NCBI RefSeq assembly: GCF_963668385.1
Contig: NZ_OY764327.1
Coordinates: 124,001 to 188,000 of the forward strand
Reading direction: 5' to 3'
Source: an uncultured Carboxylicivirga sp.
Lineage (GTDB): Bacteria; Bacteroidota; Bacteroidia; Bacteroidales; Marinilabiliaceae
DNA: 64,000 nt
Shown here: in pieces, positions 36,280-45,884 of the stretch
How positions within the stretch are numbered: position 1 is the first letter of the stretch
How the letters are laid out: each line of letters opens with the position of its first letter
Position numbers and translations under genes: made by a program
The notes under the pieces: generated by a model
The model's input: only the letters and a program-made list of their open reading frames with translations
Database searches by the model: none
Told to the model about the DNA's origin: nothing

Positions 36280-38082
36280 ATGAAATTATATAGTATTTTA
36301 CAAAATAACCCCCGTATTTTGAAAGGTCAGTTTAAATATTTACTTAATCAAACTATTAATAAAAATACATTACAAACCATCATCCTTTTTGTATGTATTT
36401 ATACCTTTACATATACCTCAATTCAGGCTCAATCCAAGGTCATGGGTAAAACCGTTTATGCCCCCTTTGATTCGATAGCCCATGTGATGGAAAATTTAAA
36501 CGAACGAGATCCGGAATTACCCGTTTTATTGAAACGTTTATATACCATTGCTGATGATACTTCAATACCTATCTTAAAATACCGATGCTACTATTGGGAT
36601 GCCTTGATTCAACGAAAGATTGCCAACAGAATTGATTCAACCTGTATGCAAAACTTAAAGAATGCCATTATATATATGGATTCATCGGAGTATTTCTTTG
36701 ATTATGCCAGAATTCGGTTTTTAATGTTAAATCCCACCTTTTCGATTTCAAACTATGTTGATCAGTACGAAACATACCTTGAATTTTTAGACTTATTTAA
36801 GCAATCGGGAGATATTAAATACCAAGCCAATGTAAACAGATGGTTAGGTATACTAATGTCGGAATTGGATGAACCAGAGATTGCTCTGAACTACCTAAAA
36901 TCAGCCAACGAATTATATAACCAAATTGAAGCCCATAATCTGGCGTATACCAATGAGGTTAATATGTCGGTTGTATACAATAAACTGGGACAAACTGATA
37001 AAACCATTGAAATTCTACAGAGGCTAATCAATAAGGAGCAATTTAGAAAAGATACCATTGCCTTAGTAGCATTGTATACCAATTTAGCCACCTTAATCGA
37101 TGATTCATTAAAAAGGGACGAGTACTATGTGACTGCCTATGATCTTTCGAAAAAACATGGTAAAAATATATATCAATACCATCTGACCAGAACCAATCTG
37201 GGTAATTATTATTTACGACACAATCAGCCCGACAGTGCCTTACAATGCTTTCAGGATTCTTATTTATTTTCTAAGAAATACAATATTTCCAGACTTTTAT
37301 CCCCCTCGTTAATTGGGTTGGCAACAGCCTATAAGTCCAAAGGAGAATGGGAAAAGGCTTTTGATTACCAAAACACTTATATTCAAGCAACCGACAGCAT
37401 AAAAGGGATTGATAAGGTATCGGAAATTAATAAAATGGAATCGGGTATAGCCATTAAGGAATATCAGAATAAATTGATCATTGAACAACAAACAAACGAA
37501 TTGAATCACAAACAAAATGTAATTACCGTTATCTTGCTGTTATCACTCATTATTATTGCCTTCTTTATTACCTTATCGGTTTGGCAAAAGAACAGAATTA
37601 CCGCCAGTCAGCTTAAAAACGAAGAACTACAAAATGACAATTTACAACAGGAAATTGATCTTCGCAATCGTGAATTAAGTGCTACATCGCTTGTTTTAAG
37701 CGAGAAAAATGGAATTCTGGGTAACATCCTAACCCAAATGGAAAAGTTTAGAAAAAACGGTGAAATGAGTAATCCTTGCGAGAATACACTTAGAAAGATG
37801 ATTAACAATAACCTTCAGACCGAAAATGAATGGGAATCCTTTAAAATACACTTCGAAAAAGTTCATCCGGACTTCTTTACCAAACTAAAGGAAAAACACG
37901 TAGAATTGTCGGAAAACGAGCTAAAACTGTGTGCTTATATTCGTATTGGAATGACGTCGAAACAAATTAGTCAAATGATTTCGGTACTACCCAATACAAT
38001 AAAAACAAACAGATATCTTATGCGCAAAAAAATGCATTTGGAAACCAAAGAATCATTGGATGATTACATCCGGTCCATTTAA
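36280..38082 (+). CDS. Membrane-anchored TPR regulator with LuxR-like HTH, copy 1
   Basis: The 600-aa protein has a signal-like hydrophobic segment (about 31-50). An all-helical TPR region (about 60-380) should lie in the periplasm. One membrane segment follows (about 413-435), then a cytoplasmic coiled coil (about 437-480) and a C-terminal helix-turn-helix (about 543-585, with LSENELKLCAYIRIGMTSKQIS). This layout would let the protein sense an envelope signal and bind DNA without a phosphorelay. It is transcribed divergently from the secreted-protein operon, the usual place for its regulator. Its last ~225 residues are almost the same as in the cassette 2 regulator, but with many synonymous changes, which points to selection on the protein. 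The family has no well-studied member that I can name. Confidence 0.85.
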   Translation: MKLYSILQNNPRILKGQFKYLLNQTINKNTLQTIILFVCIYTFTYTSIQAQSKVMGKTVYAPFDSIAHVMENLNERDPELPVLLKRLYTIADDTSIPILKYRCYYWDALIQRKIANRIDSTCMQNLKNAIIYMDSSEYFFDYARIRFLMLNPTFSISNYVDQYETYLEFLDLFKQSGDIKYQANVNRWLGILMSELDEPEIALNYLKSANELYNQIEAHNLAYTNEVNMSVVYNKLGQTDKTIEILQRLINKEQFRKDTIALVALYTNLATLIDDSLKRDEYYVTAYDLSKKHGKNIYQYHLTRTNLGNYYLRHNQPDSALQCFQDSYLFSKKYNISRLLSPSLIGLATAYKSKGEWEKAFDYQNTYIQATDSIKGIDKVSEINKMESGIAIKEYQNKLIIEQQTNELNHKQNVITVILLLSLIIIAFFITLSVWQKNRITASQLKNEELQNDNLQQEIDLRNRELSATSLVLSEKNGILGNILTQMEKFRKNGEMSNPCENTLRKMINNNLQTENEWESFKIHFEKVHPDFFTKLKEKHVELSENELKLCAYIRIGMTSKQISQMISVLPNTIKTNRYLMRKKMHLETKESLDDYIRSI

Positions 38083-38289
38083 TATTAGGATGCAATATGC
38101 ATATAATTTGCATTTACAGTTCAATTCACAAATCAAATTAGTAACCAATTATAAGGTCTATGGCCAGCCGGCTTTTATCACTAATTACCCCTGTTATTAA
38201 AGGAAAATATTTCTCGAAAGAACTTAATTATCACTATATATCTGAATCTCATAACACCTGAATAAGTCTCTGCATATCATTATTCTTAT

Positions 38290-38904
38290 TTAAAGACAAC
38301 CAAGCCACAAACTATCACTAAAACCACGCTCCATATAATCCCGGAAAACTAACCATATATCATATTTTTCAGCACCCATTCTATCCCATTTCCAAAGAAA
38401 AGACCCTTCTCTTCGCTCAATTCCGGTAAATTTAAATTGCGTATTATATTGACCTCGCATATTGGCAATAACCAATAGTGTATCAAAAGGATCAGCTTGC
38501 TCATCAAGTTCCCACTCAAACAATAAACCTTCTTGCACCTTTGTAGCCTTAGCCTCTTTAGGTAATAGAACATTCCCTTTACTAACTAAAGCTTGTGAGT
38601 AGTCTATTATCTGATTTGGGTATTCTCCCACAATTGCATAAAGCATATTATAAGATTTTGCTGCCATATATGCTGATCTTCCTATCGCCTCATTTACAAA
38701 GGTTATTCTTAAGACATCTTTATAAGGTCCCAAAAAATCATTGATAAGCTGCATTTTCTGACGCTGAGCTAATTGCGCCTCAGACTTTCTGTCTCTGTAT
38801 TGCCCAGGCAAAGAGCGCATATAGCTTTTACCGTACATCTGATAAGTTACCACATTTCCTATTCTGCCAGAAGATCCTTCATTTATACTTTTGTATCGTG
38901 CCAT
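38290..38904 (-). CDS. DUF6266 family protein
   Basis: The 204-aa protein has no signal peptide or membrane segment. Its N-terminus, with SSGRIGNVVTYQMYGKSYMRSLPGQ, is the hallmark of the DUF6266 family found as scattered copies in Bacteroidota. The rest is rich in aromatic residues and probably beta-structured. The function is unknown. It sits alone between the two cassettes, convergent with regulator 1. No homologue follows cassette 2, so it is not part of the duplicated unit. The 207 bases on its left and the 297 bases on its right contain no other gene. Confidence 0.8.
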   Translation of the reverse strand: MARYKSINEGSSGRIGNVVTYQMYGKSYMRSLPGQYRDRKSEAQLAQRQKMQLINDFLGPYKDVLRITFVNEAIGRSAYMAAKSYNMLYAIVGEYPNQIIDYSQALVSKGNVLLPKEAKATKVQEGLLFEWELDEQADPFDTLLVIANMRGQYNTQFKFTGIERREGSFLWKWDRMGAEKYDIWLVFRDYMERGFSDSLWLGCL

Positions 38905-39201
38905 ATCTTATAATTTAATATAGTCCATCTAAGGAGCAGAATGCTCTTAACATCCTGATAGCTTAGTTTTAAATCCAATTATAAGTTATGAATAACTCAA
39001 ATTTAAGTCAAGTTAATTTCGATCTAAATCGTTATTTATTTGAATTTGATTTGAGTTTAATTCGAATTTAATATGACTTTACTATGTTATTATTACCCAT
39101 CCTTCTCTCTGTCAAACCGAAGGATTTACTGAAAATTCTCAAAAAAACACATAAAAAAAGCCGGTCCATATGAACCGGCCTTTATCACTATTTAACCCTA
39201 A
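38905..39201. other. Gap between DUF6266 gene and cassette 2
   Basis: This is 297 bases of AT-rich sequence. The only structure I see is the terminator of cassette 2 at its right end. No -7 box upstream of the DUF6266 gene was convincing. Confidence 0.4.
39151..39183 (-). terminator. Terminator of cassette 2 secreted-protein operon
   Basis: On the minus strand GCCGGTTC and GGACCGGC form a hairpin followed by a T run, just after the giant gene. It corresponds to the terminator after copy 1. Confidence 0.85.
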
Positions 39202-39537
39202 TTACTCAATTATTATCTTTCTTGAGATATTTACTTTGTCATTTGTAATTTGAACCAAATAAACACCCGTAGATACATTTATTGAAATATCATTTTTACC
39301 ACCTATAAGTTCACCTTTATAAACGATTCCTCCTTTTAGATTACTTATAGTAATAGTTGCTTCATTTTCCACCTCAACGCTGAAATTACCGTTGTTTGGA
39401 ACAGGATAAATACTAACTAAATCATCATTAATACCAGTATCAATTCCGGTAGAAATAGTATTAATAGCGTTAGAAAATCCTGCTTCTGAAAGACCTGATT
39501 CGTAAATTGCTTTTACAGCATAAACATAAATATCATC
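39187..39537 (-). repeat. Near-identical 3' end, copy 2
   Basis: This is the partner of 22648-22998, with four mismatches in about 350 bases. It covers the C-terminal sorting domain and the bases around the stop codon. Confidence 0.9.
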
Positions 39538-42500
39538 CTCCAAATTTGCCCAATCAGTATCAGTATAAGATGTTTCGGTAATAGCATCAGTGGTTAATAA
39601 AGTCCAGGCAGATTCATTACTTTCATCGCCTTGAGCTAAACGCCAAACCTGATATCCATTAACAAAACGAAGCTTATCATTTTCTAATTTATATTCTGAA
39701 TGAGTTGATACACCATTTTTCAATGGTTGATTTGATAATGAAAGGTCTAATGTTGCCTGCAACTGACTTTCAGGAAGCTGTATTGTACCCAAAGGACGAC
39801 TTGAAGTACCTTCTACTTCTTCGCAATAAGCATGAATACTCCAGTTGGCATTAACCGACGATACATCAGTTAAATTATACCAATCACCAGAAGTAAATAT
39901 TTTAGCACCTTTATCTCTAATAGCAGGACCTGCATCAACACCAGCCGGATAACCCGCACGGTCGTCACACTCATATCCTACCCAAACTTCTTCGCTACCA
40001 TTAATGTATACAGGCGCATCCAGCACAACTTCATTCCATGCATTTGGAGTTGGATTTTCCACATCCTGATAATAAACCAACTGTGGATCTTCTCCTAACC
40101 AAACACGCACCTGGAAGTATGCTTCTGACGGAGCTTCCTCTTCACTATTATAGTAGAACGATATTTTTGTGATACTTAATCCTTTTGATCGGAAACTCAC
40201 TAAATCATCAGGAGTAAAACGTTGAGCTGCGCTAAACACAATACCCGAAGCGTTACCTATTGAGTTGGTTGATTCTCCACTATCCCAATACATCCATCCT
40301 TCTTGAGGAAGATAAGAACCTGGTTTCATCCAATTAATGGTTGCACTTGCATCATTATTGGTTGCCTCCACTTTTAAAGGAATAGTAACTTCTTCATTTA
40401 ATATCAATGAATTGATTACCTCAAAATCATCATCAATTGAATAATCAATCAATTCGATGGTTTGATATCCTTCTTTTACAACAGTTATAGTATATGTCCC
40501 CTTAGGAACCTCAATAATTTCACCTTCACCATTAACATCTAACAACAATGAATAATTGATTCCTGCATTATCACCTGTTCCTGTTAATGTAACTGTAGCA
40601 TTTTCGGCCGATAGAGTATTGTTAGTTGCCACATTTAACGTTACCAACGATACAGCTCCTTTGGTAATTACATCAGAAAATACCGGTACCGAATAATTAC
40701 CAGCATGATAGTGGGTAACAACTGCGTATACAAAGTTACCTTCGGTTAAATCACCCCAGCTTTCATCTGTAAATTGTAAATCAGCAATAGGATTTGATGT
40801 TAATAACACCCAGTTATCCATTACTTCTTTATCTGCTTCAGCCAAACGATACACATCATACGTGTTGGTATATGGTTCAACTTCAACCTGTGTAGTTTCC
40901 ACTTTTACAGCAGGATTAGATGAGAACAGACTGCTTAAATCAATTGATGAAGCATTTGTATTTTCAATAGTTGCAGGAGCTACACTACCCGATTTAGCCA
41001 TTAAAGCCTGATCGTTTTCGGTACTGGTTCCATACATACAATATGCCTGAATATTCCAGTTTAAATCGTAAAGCCCGCTGGTAACTTCAGTAAAACGATA
41101 CCATACACCACCATACTTAATAACATCACCACCAACTACACCTGGTCCGGCATCGTATCCACAAGGATAAGAACCAACGCTATGATTTACAGCATAACCA
41201 ATTACATAACTTTGGTTAACATCTAATGCAACCGGAGCATCTAAAGAAATCTCATTCCACTCACCCAATGTAACTTCAACATCTTGTGAATAAATTTCGC
41301 TCTCGTAGCCTTCAGCGCCTTCCCATACTTTTAAAGAGAATACTCCATCTGATGTAGGGAACAATCTGATTTTATTGATGGCAAAACCATTCAGGTTCAT
41401 AAATTGCAATTCCTCAGGAGTATATCTTACACCTACTTCCATTACACCTCCATCATTCAAACCCATTCCATCAGTATTCTGACCATTATCTTTATGAATC
41501 CAACTGTTAGAATAATCGTTTGGTGCTTCCCAACTAACGTCTGCAGAACTAATTAAATCTGTTACTGTAACGTTTCGGGCAGGACGAGTATCTTCTTCAA
41601 TCAAGAATGATCCAAGATCTACCTCATTAGTATTAACCTCTACATTTGAAACTTCATAATCGCGGTATCCTTTTTTAGTGATACGCAAAGTATAAGTTCC
41701 GAAATACACATCATTGATAGCTACTGTACCATCTGCTTCAACCAACGACGAATAGCTAAACTGATTATTTGTTAATTCAACCGTAGCTCCTTCTGATGAT
41801 CCTCCGTTGGTGCTAACAGTGGCACTTACAACAGCATACTTACCTTTATCGATACCATTTGAGAAAGTGGCTTCTGATAAAACCTCGTTTGCATAAACAC
41901 TTTTGACTGCATAACGATATATATCGTTTTCGAGCGGTTGCCAGCTGTTATCCACAAAAGATGTTTCAGCAATCAATTCGGTATTTACTTGTACCCATGT
42001 TGTTTCATCATGTTCATCACCATTTAACAAACGGTAAACATTGTATCCTATTGGATTAACACCTGCCTCAGTTGAAACCGGTGTACTTTCGGTCTGCATT
42101 GGTTGTTCTGCGGCAACAACTTCGGTAAAATAACCAGCCTGTACAGAGTCATTGGCAACAGTAGTTGTTTCTGCAACCACAGCATTGCCCTCTGATAAAG
42201 GTGTTGCAGCTAATACTACCGGCAAATCATTTGCATTAGCTCCACAAACAGCTTCCAAACACCAGTTAGCATTCATTGAGCCCCCTGTTGCTTCATAAGC
42301 AGTAGTCCATGTTTGACCATTATAAAAGGCATCTCCATTTACATTAAATGGACCTTCGTCGTATGCAACAGGTGCAATACCTGAAACTTGAGCTATTTCT
42401 ACTCCAACTACCAGGTTACGACTTAAATCAATTGGTACCGGCGTATTTAATTCAACCTCGTTCCAGGCATCCAACTTCAATGGAGTCACCGTTTGCGAGT

Positions 42501-45500
42501 AAACTGTTGTTTCGGCATTGTTATCCCCTTGCCACACTTTAACATTGAAGGTTGCTACAGCATTCGCATAGAAACGAATTTTAGTAACTGCCATACCTTC
42601 TTTAATACCATACGAAGCATATTCCTCTGGACGGTAACGATGACCAATACTATATACTGCAGAACCGTTACTACCAAAGATACCATAGAAGTTACCACTT
42701 CCTTTGGTAAGTATTTGCGGTAATACCGGCTGATCCCATGAGATTAAAGCATCCGCATTTCGATCAACACCGTATACTTTTAATGGTTGAGCTGCTTGTT
42801 GCGTTAAAACAACACTATAATTATCGACATTTACATCTGTTAAAGATAACTCTTCAGCAAACGGCTCATAACCTGCTGATTCAGCAGATACATCATATGA
42901 TTTATCACCATAAATATTTTCAAATGTGAAGTTACCTTCTGCATCTGTAGTAGTTGTATAATCGGCATAACCTGATAAATGAACATCTACATTTGCAATT
43001 CCTACTGATGGTAAATCACTACCTGCAACTTTTCCGGATACAGTAACTAATGGTAACAGATTTAAATTGAAATTAGCTGTAGTACTATTACCTTGTGTAA
43101 CCGTTATTGCAGATTGAGCATCAGAATAACCAATTAACGAAGCGGTTAAGTTATAATCTCCAGCTTGAAGGTTCGTAAATTCATATAAACCATCAACATC
43201 GCTGATTACAGTTTGATTAAATCCATCAACCGCAACAGTTGCTCCTTCCAAAGGAGTTACTCCGTCAGCAGCATATACATGACCAGTTACATTACCTGTA
43301 TTAACATTATCGAAATAGAACATTGCATTAGGTACAATATTCAAAAACTGACCTTCTCCTTCTGATGGATTCTCCGGATCAACCACATTATAAGAGTTAA
43401 CATAGCGAGAAGAACCACTTAATGCATAAGATGTTAAGAAATTCAATCCAAATTCGCCCAATTCGCCTGTTGCTCCAGAGTTACGAACTAAAATAACGAT
43501 GTTTCCACCTTTGTATTGATAAGGAGTATCGAAATCTAATTTCCAATCATATACACCCCATGGAATTTCCACTTTACGATCAACCACCAACTGCATGTCG
43601 CCGCTTGGAATCCATCCATTTTTAAGGGTTGTCTCTTCTGTTTCGCCAATAAATACTTGAATAGATTGATTGTGCAAATCATTGGCTCCAGACACTACTT
43701 TATAAGCAATGGCATTGATTTGTCCAAGGTTACCATCAAAGTTTTCAGCTACATAAACTGATTCGGAAAATGCTTTAATATATGGATAGATAGGTACAAA
43801 ATAGCTTAACATTTCATCCTCACCAACCGTTACCACATTACTACCTTCGTTTTGCACGTTGATATTATATGGTTTCGATTGATTATTCCCAGGTACTTCA
43901 TCTGTATCGCTTACAATATTTACCCTTAAAGCATTCGGTCCAACTTCGGTAGGTACCCATTCCAACTCAACATTACGATAAGAGCCAACACCCAATGAAC
44001 GACTGTTAAATGACTCAGCTAACACATTATTATCATTATCGATCAACTGAATGGTGTAATTACGAATAATATCAGAACCATTATTAACAACACTAACTGT
44101 GTTTGTTGTAGTTTGACCAATTGTTGGAGCAGTATTTCCTTTTACTGAAACTGCCGCCAAATCCTGTGTTACTACTTTTTCAATAGTAAAATCATCGAAA
44201 AAGATATCTCCACCACCTTGTGTGGTTACGTGAAAACCAAGGTTAAAATTACCTGTATATGGAGCTTCAAATGTAATATTTGCTATAGCATGTTCGCTAT
44301 CGGTTGAAATCTCTTCATAACTACGAATTGGATATGATTGAGCCGATGGAACAGATGTTTTTCCTATAGATATATCAAAACTTTCACTTGCATACAATCC
44401 TGTTCTTATCGTAAAACTTAGGCGATAAGTAACGCTCTCTTCCAAACTTAATGAAGGTGTAAAAAACCAATCATCCTGGTTAGGACCTGAGTTTACAGTT
44501 TCAATACCAATACAAGAAGGTAGCTCGTTTCCTCTAACTAAATTTCGGTGGAAGGTATAACCATCTTCATTTGCATCCAAAACAGTCCACAAACCAAATG
44601 TACTGGCATCTTCCCAATCTTCAGTAAATGGCAGACTTACCGTATTACCCATTCTTAAATAATTAGAAGAGGTAGTACCACCGGTTCCATCCTGATTCTT
44701 AGTAGTAATTTCGTAATTATAATTAGCTAATGACGAGATGGTTTGATCCTCGTATGAATTACCAGAGTAGGCTGTTTCTAATACAACATTACCAGGCTGA
44801 CGAACAATACGATATGTTAGATTATCGCTTCGATACCATCCACCTTTTAAACCAAAAGCAGCTGGATTAGACCAGGTTAGATTAATTGTTCCATTACCAC
44901 GAGTAGCCTCAACTGTTTCAGGACCTTGCGGAAGATCAACTCCAACAAATGAACTTACTTCTGCTGGCAATCCTGCTCCATTTAGGTTACTAACCACTAC
45001 CTTATAGGTGTGTTCACCGGCACTTGCGGCATCATCGTTCCATTGCACATCGGCACCTGGCGTAAGATTATCTGTAAACAAAATAGGAGTAGTTGCCCCA
45101 TCCTTATAAATTTCGATAGAAGAAATCTCGGTTAATGCATCTCCTGCAAAATTAGTTGATGGATTCGTCCAACTTAAAGCCATGGTTTGGGCTCCATTCT
45201 CTCCAGGAACCGGAACCAGGTCACTCACTACAGCCGGAGCTTCGCGTAAGGCAGCTACAGTAACTTCAACATTATCAAGATATAAATAAGAATAAGCACC
45301 ACCTACACTATAACAATAAAAACCAAGGTTATAATTACCATCTGCAGGTATTGAAAAAGACACTTCAGCTGTACCATTTCCATTGATCGATGGCAAAGTT
45401 ACCAGTTCAATAGTTTGGTTTTCAATGGCAACACCATCACCAACAAATACCTTAAGACTTTGTGTTTCGTAGATATTGTTATAATAGAACGAGAGTTTAT

Positions 45501-45873
45501 ATTGCTTGTTTGCATATAATTCCAAAGAAGGAGAAAACAACCAATCATCACCATCTATCATACCATAAGAATAGGCGGCACATTCCGTTTCGTCCCAACC
45601 ACCATAGGTGCGATATGCCCATGTTGAACCATCTTGATTATTATCATTAACAGTCCAATTTGCCATGGTTGATTCATCATCAAAGCCTTCGAAATAAGGT
45701 ATACTTTCTACAGATTCTGTTGCCTGAACAGCTTCTGTTTGATCAACAAACCACTGCGTTAATGCGCCTTGTAGCTTATTGTTGATTCCATCTGTGAGGA
45801 TGGGCGAAGCTGCCAGATATAAGCTGAAGCAGACTCCTACAAACGTTAAAATTAAACCTAATATTTTCTTCAT
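39202..45873 (-). CDS. Giant T9SS-secreted adhesin-like multidomain protein, copy 2
   Basis: The 2223-aa paralogue has the same domain order as copy 1. It begins with a signal sequence and anchor-J module, then fibronectin III-like domains, a second anchor-J module and a CARDB-like domain. Two CarboxypepD-like domains start at about 857 and 935. Three ~175-aa modules follow, ending in NWCLEAVCGAN, NWNIQAYCMY and NWSIHAYCEE, and a T9SS sorting domain closes the protein. The body has diverged from copy 1, most strongly in the linkers around residues 1200-1260 and 1610-1660, while the last ~110 residues differ by a single residue. It starts 11 bases after the protease stop. It is probably a surface or released binding protein; no enzyme motif is seen. 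Confidence 0.88.
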   Translation of the reverse strand: MKKILGLILTFVGVCFSLYLAASPILTDGINNKLQGALTQWFVDQTEAVQATESVESIPYFEGFDDESTMANWTVNDNNQDGSTWAYRTYGGWDETECAAYSYGMIDGDDWLFSPSLELYANKQYKLSFYYNNIYETQSLKVFVGDGVAIENQTIELVTLPSINGNGTAEVSFSIPADGNYNLGFYCYSVGGAYSYLYLDNVEVTVAALREAPAVVSDLVPVPGENGAQTMALSWTNPSTNFAGDALTEISSIEIYKDGATTPILFTDNLTPGADVQWNDDAASAGEHTYKVVVSNLNGAGLPAEVSSFVGVDLPQGPETVEATRGNGTINLTWSNPAAFGLKGGWYRSDNLTYRIVRQPGNVVLETAYSGNSYEDQTISSLANYNYEITTKNQDGTGGTTSSNYLRMGNTVSLPFTEDWEDASTFGLWTVLDANEDGYTFHRNLVRGNELPSCIGIETVNSGPNQDDWFFTPSLSLEESVTYRLSFTIRTGLYASESFDISIGKTSVPSAQSYPIRSYEEISTDSEHAIANITFEAPYTGNFNLGFHVTTQGGGDIFFDDFTIEKVVTQDLAAVSVKGNTAPTIGQTTTNTVSVVNNGSDIIRNYTIQLIDNDNNVLAESFNSRSLGVGSYRNVELEWVPTEVGPNALRVNIVSDTDEVPGNNQSKPYNINVQNEGSNVVTVGEDEMLSYFVPIYPYIKAFSESVYVAENFDGNLGQINAIAYKVVSGANDLHNQSIQVFIGETEETTLKNGWIPSGDMQLVVDRKVEIPWGVYDWKLDFDTPYQYKGGNIVILVRNSGATGELGEFGLNFLTSYALSGSSRYVNSYNVVDPENPSEGEGQFLNIVPNAMFYFDNVNTGNVTGHVYAADGVTPLEGATVAVDGFNQTVISDVDGLYEFTNLQAGDYNLTASLIGYSDAQSAITVTQGNSTTANFNLNLLPLVTVSGKVAGSDLPSVGIANVDVHLSGYADYTTTTDAEGNFTFENIYGDKSYDVSAESAGYEPFAEELSLTDVNVDNYSVVLTQQAAQPLKVYGVDRNADALISWDQPVLPQILTKGSGNFYGIFGSNGSAVYSIGHRYRPEEYASYGIKEGMAVTKIRFYANAVATFNVKVWQGDNNAETTVYSQTVTPLKLDAWNEVELNTPVPIDLSRNLVVGVEIAQVSGIAPVAYDEGPFNVNGDAFYNGQTWTTAYEATGGSMNANWCLEAVCGANANDLPVVLAATPLSEGNAVVAETTTVANDSVQAGYFTEVVAAEQPMQTESTPVSTEAGVNPIGYNVYRLLNGDEHDETTWVQVNTELIAETSFVDNSWQPLENDIYRYAVKSVYANEVLSEATFSNGIDKGKYAVVSATVSTNGGSSEGATVELTNNQFSYSSLVEADGTVAINDVYFGTYTLRITKKGYRDYEVSNVEVNTNEVDLGSFLIEEDTRPARNVTVTDLISSADVSWEAPNDYSNSWIHKDNGQNTDGMGLNDGGVMEVGVRYTPEELQFMNLNGFAINKIRLFPTSDGVFSLKVWEGAEGYESEIYSQDVEVTLGEWNEISLDAPVALDVNQSYVIGYAVNHSVGSYPCGYDAGPGVVGGDVIKYGGVWYRFTEVTSGLYDLNWNIQAYCMYGTSTENDQALMAKSGSVAPATIENTNASSIDLSSLFSSNPAVKVETTQVEVEPYTNTYDVYRLAEADKEVMDNWVLLTSNPIADLQFTDESWGDLTEGNFVYAVVTHYHAGNYSVPVFSDVITKGAVSLVTLNVATNNTLSAENATVTLTGTGDNAGINYSLLLDVNGEGEIIEVPKGTYTITVVKEGYQTIELIDYSIDDDFEVINSLILNEEVTIPLKVEATNNDASATINWMKPGSYLPQEGWMYWDSGESTNSIGNASGIVFSAAQRFTPDDLVSFRSKGLSITKISFYYNSEEEAPSEAYFQVRVWLGEDPQLVYYQDVENPTPNAWNEVVLDAPVYINGSEEVWVGYECDDRAGYPAGVDAGPAIRDKGAKIFTSGDWYNLTDVSSVNANWSIHAYCEEVEGTSSRPLGTIQLPESQLQATLDLSLSNQPLKNGVSTHSEYKLENDKLRFVNGYQVWRLAQGDESNESAWTLLTTDAITETSYTDTDWANLEDDIYVYAVKAIYESGLSEAGFSNAINTISTGIDTGINDDLVSIYPVPNNGNFSVEVENEATITISNLKGGIVYKGELIGGKNDISINVSTGVYLVQITNDKVNISRKIIIE

Positions 45874-45884
45874 ATTTATCTAAT

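Noticed and set aside
38158-38185. Possible terminator GCCAGCCGGCTTTTAT after regulator 1
   Set aside because: Only three base pairs can form. The likeness to the cassette terminators is short and may be chance.
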